From contig CAZLBP010000018.1 of NCBI GenBank assembly GCA_964557855.1, positions 10,589 through 74,588 on the forward strand: DNA of 64,000 nucleotides, written 5' to 3'. This document shows, one piece after another, positions 35,200-43,344 of the stretch (position 1 is the first letter of the stretch; each line of letters opens with the position of its first letter). This DNA comes from JAJRZL01 sp964557855 (GTDB lineage: Bacteria; Zixibacteria; MSB-5A5; GN15; FEB-12). The notes under the pieces were generated by a model, which saw nothing but the letters and a program-made list of their open reading frames with translations, did no database searches and was not told where the DNA came from. The translations under genes and the position numbers were made by a program.

Positions 35200-36417
35200 A
35201 TGAGCCTAAGTCAACTGGCCAGAGAAATCGGAGAATCTCCGACGCTTAAGCTTAACGAAGCAGCAGCGCAGCTTCGGGATCGCGGCGAGCCGGTAATTCA
35301 TCTTGGCGCGGGTGAGCCGAAAAGCAAAGTACCATTGGACGCCATTCTTTCCTGCGCCTCCAAACTGAAGACGGGTGAAGTACGGTATACACCGACCGAG
35401 GGTACGGCCTCGCTTATCAAAGCCATCATACGCTACACCGAGGACAATTACAGCAAGTCGATCGGACCGGACAACGTATTGGTTTCCGCCGGGGCGAAGC
35501 AGGCATTTTACAATTTGATGATGACCCTATTGAATCCCCAGGACGAAGTTATAATCCTGGCGCCGTACTGGGTAAGTTACCCGGAGATAGTCAAAATGTT
35601 GTACGGGGTGCCGGTTATCGTTACGCCCGAAAGCGGTCGCTTCGAACCGACCATGGAGGACATCACGCAGGCGGTGGGTTCCTATACCAAAGCCATCGTG
35701 GTCAACAGCCCCAACAATCCTTCCGGCGCCGTATACGGCAAAGACCTGCTGGGAGAATTGGTCGAATTCTGCGAGGAAAAGGGCATCTACCTGGTGATGG
35801 ATGACATATATCATAAACTGGTGTTCAACAAGCAGACGTGGGTCTCGGCTTATTCGTTTACGAAAAAGGACCAGGAAGACTCGCATGTTATCGTACTGAA
35901 CGGTGTATCCAAGTCGTACGCCATGACCGGATTTCGCATCGGCTGGTGTATTGCCGCCCGTAAGATCATCAAGACGATGATCAACGTGGCCGCCCAGAAC
36001 ACCTCCTGTCCGTCGATCGTTCTCCAGGAAGCTGCGGCGGGGGCCTTGAACGGCATTCAAAGTGGAGTGGACAATCTTCGGCTGACGCTGGAGAACAACG
36101 CCAGTATTATGCTCAATGAACTGAATTCCTTCAATGACGTGCGCACCATTCCGCCTGGGGGAACCTTCTATTGCCTGCCGGATTTCTCGGCGTACGAAAA
36201 GGACTCGGTCAAGTTGTGTCGTTTCCTGCTGGACAAGGCACGGGTGGTCACCGTGCCCGGACGCGAGTTCGGTATGGAAGGCCACTTGCGGCTAAGCTAC
36301 TGCGGCACGGTGAAAGATATCAAAGAAGGCGTGGCAAGAATCAAATGGGCCCTGGATCCGGAATCACCCAACGAAATCTACATCGGTGATCGCAAACTGA
36401 GGAGGGACTGGCTATGA
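35200..36417 (+). CDS. Class I/II PLP-dependent aminotransferase, aspartate aminotransferase-like
   Basis: A 405-residue fold-type I transaminase. Signatures: IHLGAGEPKSKVP (substrate loop), RYTPTEGTASLIKAI, SAGAKQAFYNLMMTL, VVNSPNNPSGAVY, VMDDIYHKLVFN and LNGVSKSYAMTGFRIGW, with the PLP Lys in SKSYAMTG. The set fits subgroup Ib aspartate/prephenate aminotransferases, moving an amino group between aspartate or glutamate and a keto acid. Precise substrate unknown. The start lies three bases after pta, and its stop overlaps the pckA start by four bases (ATGA), showing translational coupling. Confidence 0.9.
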   Translation: MSLSQLAREIGESPTLKLNEAAAQLRDRGEPVIHLGAGEPKSKVPLDAILSCASKLKTGEVRYTPTEGTASLIKAIIRYTEDNYSKSIGPDNVLVSAGAKQAFYNLMMTLLNPQDEVIILAPYWVSYPEIVKMLYGVPVIVTPESGRFEPTMEDITQAVGSYTKAIVVNSPNNPSGAVYGKDLLGELVEFCEEKGIYLVMDDIYHKLVFNKQTWVSAYSFTKKDQEDSHVIVLNGVSKSYAMTGFRIGWCIAARKIIKTMINVAAQNTSCPSIVLQEAAAGALNGIQSGVDNLRLTLENNASIMLNELNSFNDVRTIPPGGTFYCLPDFSAYEKDSVKLCRFLLDKARVVTVPGREFGMEGHLRLSYCGTVKDIKEGVARIKWALDPESPNEIYIGDRKLRRDWL

Positions 36418-38084
36418 CCCAGTACATCATTAAAGTCAAGACCCCGGCTCAAGATGAGAAATACGCCGTTAAGAGCGATTACAGTCTGTCCAATCATGGC
36501 CTGACGAACCTGAATAACGTCTACTGGAATCTATCGACGGAGGCCCTGTACGAGGAGATCATATTCCGGTCCGAAGGCAAGATCACGCACATGGGACCGG
36601 TCACGGTCGATACCGGCATGCACACGGCGCGGGCCGCGAACGATAAGTTCATTGTGAAGGAAGCCACGACCGAAGACAAGATCTGGTGGGGCGAATACAA
36701 CCGGCCGTTCAGTATCGACAAATTCAACGCGTTGTATCAGCGTCTGCAAGGTTTCCTGCAGGGACGTGACCTGTTCGTTCAGGATTGCTATGGCGGCGCC
36801 GACCCCAACTACCGTTTGCCGGTGCGCATTATTACCGAGCACGCCTGGCACAGCCTTTTCGCCCGCAACATGCTGATCCAACCGGAGACACACGATGAGA
36901 TGCGCAAGTTCGTCCCGGAATTCACGGTATTCAGTATCCCTTCGTTCAAAGCGGTGCCGCAGATCGACGGCACGGCGTCCGAGACATTCATCGTACTCAA
37001 CTTCGATCAGCGAGTGTGTCTGATTGGCAATTCGGGATATGGTGGTGAAATCAAGAAATCGGTTTTCACGGTCCTCAATTTCCTGTTGCCCCTGGAAGGG
37101 GTCCTGCCTATGCACTGTTCAGCGAACGTGGGCAAGCACGGCAACTCGGCGCTCTTTTTCGGACTGTCTGGAACGGGCAAAACGACTCTGTCGGCCGATC
37201 CATCGCGAAATCTGGTGGGTGATGACGAGCACGGCTGGAGTGATGACGGTATTTTCAATTTCGAGGGGGGATGCTATGCCAAAGTCATCAACCTCTCCCC
37301 CACCGCCGAGCCGCAGATCTATGCCTGCACGCGGAAGTTCGGTACGATACTGGAAAACGTGGTATATGATAAGGTGAGCCGTTTGCTGGATTTGGATGAT
37401 GAGTTGATGACGCCGAATACGCGCGCGGCCTATCCGCTGCACTACATCGACAATGCCGTACCGGAAAAACGGGCCGGCCATCCGAAGAACGTTATTATGT
37501 TGACCTGCGATGCCTCGGGCGTCATGCCGCCGATCGCCAGGCTCAGCCCGGAACAGGCGATGTACCACTTCATATCGGGATATACGTCGAAAGTGAGCGG
37601 CACGGAGATCGATCTGGGGAAGGAACCGGAGATCACTTTTAGCGCGTGTTTCGGGGCGCCGTTCATGGTGCACCATCCCTATCACTATGCGGAAATGCTC
37701 AAGAACAAAATGGAGAAATACCGGGCCAGTTGCTGGCTGGTTAATACCGGCTGGTCGGGTGGACCATATGGAATCGGCAAACGGATGAGTATTCAGTATA
37801 CACGCACCCTTTTGGACGCGGCGCTGGAAGGTCGCTTGCTGGACGCCGAGTACCGAACCGATCCTGTGTTCGGGTTCGAGGTGCCACTGCATTGTGAGGG
37901 CGTGCCGGACAAAGTGCTGAACCCGATCGATACATGGGAAGACCCCGATGCGTATCGTGACAAGTATCAGCAGCTGGCGGGACTGTTTATAGAGAATTTC
38001 AAGAAATTCGCGGCCGGCTGTACACCGGAAGTCATCAAGGCCGGTCCGACCAAAGATGGGGTGGCTGCAATATCGAGGACGTAA
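36414..38084 (+). CDS. pckA: Phosphoenolpyruvate carboxykinase (ATP)
   Basis: 556 residues. It converts oxaloacetate and ATP to PEP, CO2 and ADP (gluconeogenesis) or works in reverse. It has MHCSANVGKHGNSALFFGLSGTGKTTLS, the P-loop kinase motif of the ATP-dependent family, followed by GDDEHGWSDDGIFNFEGGCYAKVI and CTRKFGTILENVVYD (metal and substrate site). The C-terminal part contains NTGWSGGPYGIGKRMSIQYTR. Length is normal. ATG 36414 overlaps the aminotransferase stop. Located with pta and an aminotransferase, it links the PEP/oxaloacetate node with acetyl-phosphate and amino-acid metabolism. Confidence 0.96.
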   Translation: MTQYIIKVKTPAQDEKYAVKSDYSLSNHGLTNLNNVYWNLSTEALYEEIIFRSEGKITHMGPVTVDTGMHTARAANDKFIVKEATTEDKIWWGEYNRPFSIDKFNALYQRLQGFLQGRDLFVQDCYGGADPNYRLPVRIITEHAWHSLFARNMLIQPETHDEMRKFVPEFTVFSIPSFKAVPQIDGTASETFIVLNFDQRVCLIGNSGYGGEIKKSVFTVLNFLLPLEGVLPMHCSANVGKHGNSALFFGLSGTGKTTLSADPSRNLVGDDEHGWSDDGIFNFEGGCYAKVINLSPTAEPQIYACTRKFGTILENVVYDKVSRLLDLDDELMTPNTRAAYPLHYIDNAVPEKRAGHPKNVIMLTCDASGVMPPIARLSPEQAMYHFISGYTSKVSGTEIDLGKEPEITFSACFGAPFMVHHPYHYAEMLKNKMEKYRASCWLVNTGWSGGPYGIGKRMSIQYTRTLLDAALEGRLLDAEYRTDPVFGFEVPLHCEGVPDKVLNPIDTWEDPDAYRDKYQQLAGLFIENFKKFAAGCTPEVIKAGPTKDGVAAISRT

Positions 38085-38231
38085 CAGGCATAGTCTGAAT
38101 CGCTGCTGCGAACCAGCGACCGACAGGTAACAGACCTTGCGCGAGAACTTTTTGACAGCCGCCCTTGTTCTGACTGGGGTGACAGACCGACTACGAAGAA
38201 CGCGTTCATGACGGAGTATCGATAAACGAAG

Positions 38232-38552
38232 ATGCCTACATATCAATACAAATGCACCAAGTGCGGCCATGAGTTCGAAGAATTTCAAACGATAACGGAA
38301 TCTCCTATTTCGTTTTGCCCGGAGTGTGAAGGTCGTACGGAACGCGTAATTACCGGGGGGGCCGGTTTCTTGTTCAAGGGCAGCGGTTTCTACATAACCG
38401 ATTACCGCTCAGAACAGTACAAAAAGCAGGCGAGCAAAGACCAGTCGTCACGAGCTGGTGCGACCGGGACTTCTGAAGGCGGCAAAAAGGAAACTGACAA
38501 GAAATCCAACGACAAGAAGACTACCGAAAAGAATTCATCCTCGGCAAATTGA
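38232..38552 (+). CDS. FmdB-type zinc ribbon protein
   Basis: 106 residues. The N-terminal MPTYQYKCTKCGHEFEEFQ and CPECEGRTERVITGGAGFLFKGSGFY form the FmdB/CxxC_CXXC_SSSS zinc ribbon (two C-x2-C pairs, ~8-11 and ~31-34). The tail (~60-106) is low-complexity Ser/Lys/Thr, probably disordered. The family was named after a formamidase regulator, but its real role is open. It sits 147 bases after pckA and 36 bases before a GlcD-type oxidase. Confidence 0.9.
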   Translation: MPTYQYKCTKCGHEFEEFQTITESPISFCPECEGRTERVITGGAGFLFKGSGFYITDYRSEQYKKQASKDQSSRAGATGTSEGGKKETDKKSNDKKTTEKNSSSAN

Positions 38553-38588
38553 TTTACAGCCCGGTCTATTGATTCTTATATTGGGTTC

Positions 38589-39968
38589 ATGATGACCCCG
38601 GATTTTGGCGTACTGGCTCGATTACTCCACAACCCAGAAAATCTCATCCTGGATCTTACTCAACATGATGCATATCTGCGTGACGCCACCGAGAAGCGGG
38701 GTCAACCTCGGGCCCTGGTGTTTGCCGAGACCGAAGAGGACGTCGTGGCCGCTGTCAATTTCTGCAACACATTCCATATTCCGATAATACCTCGGGGTGC
38801 AGGCACGGGTTTGTCGGGCGGGTGTGTGCCTTCACCGGGCAGCCTGGTGTTATCGACCGAACGCCTCAAGAAACTGCGGGTCGCGGTTGAAAGCAAAACC
38901 GCCGTTTGCGGGCCGGGTGTTATAACGAAGGACCTGAAGGATAAGGCCGAAGAATTCGGATTGACTTTTGCGCCGGACCCGGCCAGTTACGATGAATGCA
39001 CGATCGGGGGCAATGCGGCGGAATGCGCCGGTGGTCTGCGCTGCCGGAAATATGGCGTCACCAAAGACTACGTGCTGGGGATGCGGGCGATCACGAGCGA
39101 AGGTATGATACTCAACACAGGCGTCTACAATGAGAATCGCGGTTTTGCGCTTGGTGACGTATTGGTCGGCTCCGAGGGGACATTGGCAATCATTACCGAA
39201 ATAACCGTCGGGCTCATTGACAAACCGCAGACCGGCACGACCATATTAGCCGGGTTCAACAACGCTCGCGACGCTGCTCAGACGGTTTCGGATATCACGG
39301 CCAGCGGCGTTATTCCGTCGATCATGGAATTTGTCGACGCCGATGCAGTGGGTTGTTCGATCGCGTACGAGAAGGCGGAGGGACTGCGCGACGGGTTGGC
39401 GGCGCTTCTGATTGAAACGTCGGGTGCGAATCTCGAACAACAGACCCGGTCGGTGATTTCGTTTTGTAAGAAGAACAACTCGGCCGTCATTCAGATCGAG
39501 CCGGACCCGACGAAGGCAGACCGTCTGTGGCAGATTCGGCGCAATGTGTCCAAAGCGATCAAGGCGATGGCCCGGCAGAAGATCTCCGAAGATATCGCCG
39601 TGCCGAACTCCAGGATACCGGCGCTGGTCGAATTCGTGGCGGAGATGAACCGCACCAGTTCACTGCGGATCAATACGTTCGGTCATGCCGGTGATGGCAA
39701 TATCCATGTTACGTTCATGTCTATGACGGGAACTCCGGAAGAGATGCGGCAGATCGAGGAGGGTATTTTGACCGTGTTCAAGAAGGTGGTAGAACTCGGG
39801 GGGACGTTGACCGGAGAGCACGGGATCGGCCTGGCCAAGCAAAACTACCTGCACCTGGAGTTCGATGAGCCGACGCTACGGTTCATGCGTGGGATCAAGG
39901 AAGTATTTGACCCGGATGAATTGATCAATCCGGGGAAGGTATTTGTTATGCCAACGGCTGTTACGTAA
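38589..39968 (+). CDS. FAD-linked 2-hydroxyacid oxidase, GlcD/D-lactate dehydrogenase family
   Basis: 459 residues with FAD_binding_4 (~40-180: PRALVFAETEEDVVAAVNFCN, IPRGAGTGLSGGCVP, DPASYDECTIGGNAAECAGGLRCRKYG) and a C-terminal FAD-oxidase domain (RINTFGHAGDGNIHVTF, GGTLTGEHGIGLAKQNYL). This is the glycolate oxidase GlcD / D-lactate dehydrogenase-like family, oxidising a 2-hydroxyacid and passing electrons on. The usual Fe-S partner GlcF is not adjacent. ATG 38589 or the next codon ATG 38592 could start it; no strong ribosome site decides. It converges with hslU at an 18-base gap. Confidence 0.9.
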   Translation: MMTPDFGVLARLLHNPENLILDLTQHDAYLRDATEKRGQPRALVFAETEEDVVAAVNFCNTFHIPIIPRGAGTGLSGGCVPSPGSLVLSTERLKKLRVAVESKTAVCGPGVITKDLKDKAEEFGLTFAPDPASYDECTIGGNAAECAGGLRCRKYGVTKDYVLGMRAITSEGMILNTGVYNENRGFALGDVLVGSEGTLAIITEITVGLIDKPQTGTTILAGFNNARDAAQTVSDITASGVIPSIMEFVDADAVGCSIAYEKAEGLRDGLAALLIETSGANLEQQTRSVISFCKKNNSAVIQIEPDPTKADRLWQIRRNVSKAIKAMARQKISEDIAVPNSRIPALVEFVAEMNRTSSLRINTFGHAGDGNIHVTFMSMTGTPEEMRQIEEGILTVFKKVVELGGTLTGEHGIGLAKQNYLHLEFDEPTLRFMRGIKEVFDPDELINPGKVFVMPTAVT

Positions 39969-39986
39969 TCAGACGCCAAGATCGGA

Positions 39987-41336
39987 TTACAAAATATATC
40001 TACTCAAATCCTCATTCTCGACGATATCCTGCAGACTTTCGTCGACTTGTTTGGCCGTGATGGTGATTCTTTTGCGGCGAGTGGGCGGTTCGAAGAGGAG
40101 GTCTTCCAATAACGTCGTGACAATCGTATGCAGGCGGCGGGCACCGATGTTTTCGGCTTCGTTGTTGACCTTCTCGGCGTATTCGGCGATTCGCTTGATG
40201 GCGGACTTGTCGAAGACCAGATCGATGCCTTCCGTTTTCAAAAGCGCCTTGTACTGCGTGACGAGTGCCGCTTGAGGCTCGGTCAGGATACGGACGAAGT
40301 CCTCGGCTGTCAGCGAGTCCAGCTCGACCCGGATAGGAAAGCGGCCCTGAAGTTCCGGGATGAGATCGGCCGGTTTGGAAGCATGGAACGCGCCGGCAGC
40401 GATGAAGAGGACATGGTCGGACCGGACCATCCCGTATTTGGTCATGATGGCGCAGCCTTCGACAATGGGCAGGATGTCGCGCTGCACCCCTTCCCGGCTG
40501 ACGTCGGGGCCGGTCTTGCTGCTGTCCCCGACCACTTTGTCTATTTCATCGATGAAAATGATACCGGATTCCTGGACGCGTTCCAACGCATCCGCAATGA
40601 CCTCGTCCATATTGATCAGCTTGTTGAGTTCTTCATTGAACAGAAACTTCTTTGCTTCGCTGACAGACATTTTGCGCCGCTTGGTCTTCTTCGGCATCAG
40701 CCCGGAGAACATCTCCTGGAAATTAACACCCAGTTCCTCCATGCCCATCGGGGAGAAGATCTCGACCACCGGGAATTGTGACTGGGGCGCATCGAGTTCG
40801 ACTTCCCGTTCGTCCAGTTTTCCTTCAATGAGTTTCCGTCGGAGTTTTTCGCGAGTCTTGACGAGGGATTCGACCTGGTTTGGATCGGCCACTTCGCCGG
40901 TACGGCGGCGGGGCGGGGGTGCCAGCAACAAATCCAGGACTCGCTCGACGGTGTGTTCTTCAGCCTTTTCCTTCAACGCCTCGGACTTTTCTCCCTTTAT
41001 CATATTGACCGCAATATCCACTAAATCGCGCAACATCGATTCGACATCACGACCGACATAGCCGACTTCGGTGAACTTCGACGCTTCGACTTTGATAAAC
41101 GGCGCCTGGGCCATATCGGCTAGGCGGCGGGCGATTTCGGTTTTGCCGACCCCGGTCGGCCCGATCATGATGATGTTGTTGGGCATGATCTCGCGGCGCA
41201 GGTCTTCCGGCACCTGCTGGCGCCGCCAGCGATTCCGCAGGGCAATAGCCACCGACTTTTTGGCGGCTTGTTGACCGATGATGTGTTTATCCAGATGAGC
41301 CACAATTTCCCGAGGAGTCGGATTGGAATTATTCAT
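39987..41336 (-). CDS. hslU: ATP-dependent protease ATPase subunit HslU
   Basis: 449 residues. An AAA+ unfoldase that feeds proteins into the HslV peptidase. It opens with PREIVAHLDKHIIGQQAAKKSVAIALRNRWRR; Walker A is GPTGVGKTE and FTEVGYVGRDVESMLRDLVD is the family pore motif. Walker B is GIIFIDEIDKV, and the C-terminus ends in SRYIL, the docking tail that activates HslV. Length matches. The start overlaps the hslV stop by four bases (translational coupling). It is the last gene of the xerC-hslV-hslU unit. Confidence 0.97.
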   Translation of the reverse strand: MNNSNPTPREIVAHLDKHIIGQQAAKKSVAIALRNRWRRQQVPEDLRREIMPNNIIMIGPTGVGKTEIARRLADMAQAPFIKVEASKFTEVGYVGRDVESMLRDLVDIAVNMIKGEKSEALKEKAEEHTVERVLDLLLAPPPRRRTGEVADPNQVESLVKTREKLRRKLIEGKLDEREVELDAPQSQFPVVEIFSPMGMEELGVNFQEMFSGLMPKKTKRRKMSVSEAKKFLFNEELNKLINMDEVIADALERVQESGIIFIDEIDKVVGDSSKTGPDVSREGVQRDILPIVEGCAIMTKYGMVRSDHVLFIAAGAFHASKPADLIPELQGRFPIRVELDSLTAEDFVRILTEPQAALVTQYKALLKTEGIDLVFDKSAIKRIAEYAEKVNNEAENIGARRLHTIVTTLLEDLLFEPPTRRKRITITAKQVDESLQDIVENEDLSRYIL

Positions 41337-41875
41337 TTGATCGTTTCCAGTGTTATCTGATTGTTCGTATAGATACAGATTTCAGCGGCGATTTCGAGGG
41401 CGGTTACCGCCACTTTTTCGGCGGACGTGCGCGGATTGGCCAGCAGGAGCGCTCGCGCCGCGGCGAGGGCATAGGCTCCGCCGGAGCCGACAGCGATAAT
41501 GCCGTCGTCCGGTTCGATCACATCGCCATTACCGCTGATAAGAAAGATGTTCCTTTTGTCCGTAACTGCCACTACCGCCTCGAGCTTCTGCAGAATTTTA
41601 TCGGTGCGCCATTCTTTGGCTAACTCGACAGCGGCGCGGGACAAGTTGCCCGGATACTCCTCCACCTTCTTTTCCAGCAGCTCGTACAAAGCCAGGGCAT
41701 CGGCCGCCGTACCCGCGAAACCCGCCAATACCTGGCCATCACGCATGGTGCGTATTTTCGAGGAACGGGTCTTGATAATCGTGTCGTCCAGCGTTATCTG
41801 ACCGTCACCGGCCATTGCCGCCTGGCCCTTGTGTATAAGGCCTATAATAGTCGTCGATCTCGTCTTGATATTCAA
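41333..41875 (-). CDS. hslV: ATP-dependent protease peptidase subunit HslV
   Basis: The N-terminal threonine peptidase of HslVU. The family begins mature protein with T-T-I; here TTIIGLIHKGQAAMAGDGQ starts at residue 8 if the TTG at 41875 is the start (MNIKTRS + TTIIG), so a 7-residue leader must be cut off. A GTG at 41893 would give 13. The TTG is preferred because AAGGA sits eight bases upstream. KVEEYPGNLSRAAVELAKEWRTDK and IAVGSGGAYALAAARALL complete the fold. It overlaps hslU by four bases. Confidence 0.95.
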   Translation of the reverse strand: MNIKTRSTTIIGLIHKGQAAMAGDGQITLDDTIIKTRSSKIRTMRDGQVLAGFAGTAADALALYELLEKKVEEYPGNLSRAAVELAKEWRTDKILQKLEAVVAVTDKRNIFLISGNGDVIEPDDGIIAVGSGGAYALAAARALLLANPRTSAEKVAVTALEIAAEICIYTNNQITLETIK

Positions 41876-41879
41876 TTCG

Positions 41880-42794
41880 TTATTCCTTCGCACCCGAACG
41901 CGGATGGGCTTTTTGGTAGGTTTGTCTCATTGTCTCCGCAGTGACATGCGTGTACTTCTGGGTGGTCGACAGTGAAGCATGTCCCAGGATTTCTTTGATC
42001 AACATCATATCGGCTCCGTTTTCCAGCAAGTGGGTAGCAAAGGAATGCCGCAAAGCGTGCGGTGTCAAGTCCATCCCCCGCGCCAGGCCGTATTTTCTAA
42101 CTCGTCGGTCTATCGATCGGACGCTGAGCGGCTGACCGAGTCGATTGAGCAATAATCTATCCGTGGCCACGCCTTTGACAGTCAGGTATGAATCGCGCAC
42201 CGGCAAGTAGCCCATGAGGTCGGCGTGCGTGTTTTGCCCGAGCGGGACGACTCGCACTTTGTTGCCCTTGCCTTTGACCGTGATCATCTGTTGGCGGTGA
42301 TCGATATCCGGCAGCGTGATTCCGGCCAGTTCCTCGCGGCGGATGCCGGTGGCATACAACAGCATCACCATCAGATAGTCGCGGTACCGGATGTAGTTGC
42401 TTTGGTGCGTGTCGCTGTCGGTTGCCGCACTCAGGCGAGCCCCTTCGTCCTGAGACATGAACCGGGGAATGGCGGCAGTGTATTTCATTTTTGGAATCGG
42501 GAAAAGATACGGTTTGTACTGCGATTTGACGGCCAGATGTTTCTGAAATCCGGAGAGCGCGGAGAGAAAACGGGACAGCGAGCGGCGCGAGACGCCCTGC
42601 TCGGACCGCTGACGTAAGTAGACTCGTAACAGCAGCGGATCGTTCTTGCGAGACGACGGAAGTTGTTCAAGTTGTTTGGTGAGGAATTCAATCCAGGGCT
42701 GCAGGTCACGCCGGTAGGCCTCTACCGTACGGGTTGCGCGACGTTTCTGCTGAGCCAGATCCTCAAGGTATTCGTCCAGTGCTTTCTGCAGCAT
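41880..42794 (-). CDS. xerC: Tyrosine recombinase XerC/XerD family
   Basis: 304 residues. The N-terminal SAM-like DNA-binding domain (LDEYLEDLAQQKRRATRTVEAYRRDL) precedes the catalytic domain with MLLYATGIRREELAGI (first catalytic Arg), TPHALRHSFATHLLENGADMMLIKEILGHASLSTTQKYTHV (H-x-x-R, H and the catalytic Tyr). It resolves chromosome dimers at a dif site. Its stop is just ahead of hslV, and the order xerC-hslV-hslU after topA matches the layout known from Bacillus (topA, codV, clpQ, clpY). The dif site is not in the window as far as I can see. XerC versus XerD assignment rests on this context. Confidence 0.93.
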   Translation of the reverse strand: MLQKALDEYLEDLAQQKRRATRTVEAYRRDLQPWIEFLTKQLEQLPSSRKNDPLLLRVYLRQRSEQGVSRRSLSRFLSALSGFQKHLAVKSQYKPYLFPIPKMKYTAAIPRFMSQDEGARLSAATDSDTHQSNYIRYRDYLMVMLLYATGIRREELAGITLPDIDHRQQMITVKGKGNKVRVVPLGQNTHADLMGYLPVRDSYLTVKGVATDRLLLNRLGQPLSVRSIDRRVRKYGLARGMDLTPHALRHSFATHLLENGADMMLIKEILGHASLSTTQKYTHVTAETMRQTYQKAHPRSGAKE

Positions 42795-43344
42795 GTGGTC
42801 TCTAAGTACGAGAAGTGCTCCGGTTTAGGTTACGTTGTCGCCCACATAATAGAGCGGTCCTGGCGGAAGGTCAAATAAAATGGACGGGATCGAGACGAAG
42901 GGGGAGACCGCCGCAGGTCACAACCGCCGGAGGCGGGGCAAGATCTGCCGCAACAAGCTCGGGGCGTTGGGCTGTCACGAAGGGGGGAGGCTGTTCCATA
43001 AGTGGTAAATCGGCATTGAGGCTTGCCGACTTGTGCTCTCCTCGCGTAGGCTGCGGCCTTGCGCCGCAACGACTTACCGGATCGGTGGGAACGAGCCCTG
43101 CCTCTACGCGACACGAAAGTCAACCGAATATCACCTTTTAGGACAGCCTCAGGGTTGGTGACGGCACGGGGAAAAGAGGACTCTCGGGCGAGCGCGTTCC
43201 GGCGGGTGCGAAGACCCGCGCGGCACAATACTGGAGTGTTCTCAAGTGCAACTTTGGAACGAGGGAGAGTCGGAACCGCGGTGGTTCCAACCTACATCGG
43301 GCCAAAAGGGATATCCGAACCGCCGGGGTTCGGACCTTCGGCTG
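42795..43344. other. Intergenic region rich in palindromes
   Basis: About 550 bases with no credible gene. It contains a hairpin with arms GCCGCAGGTCAC / GATCTGCCGCAAC (42910-42954), a longer inverted element with ends GCGTAGG / CTCTACGC (43044-43109), and small palindromes near 43270-43330 (GGAACCGCGGTGGTTCC). This is probably repeat debris between topA and xerC. Confidence 0.55.
43044..43109. repeat. Inverted element with GCGTAG / CTACGC ends, copy 1
   Basis: It reads GCGTAGGCTGCGGCCTTGCG on one side and GAGCCCTGCCTCTACGC on the other. The reverse complement of 60528-60592 has the same ends and the same GCGGCCTTG-type middle. Confidence 0.6.
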
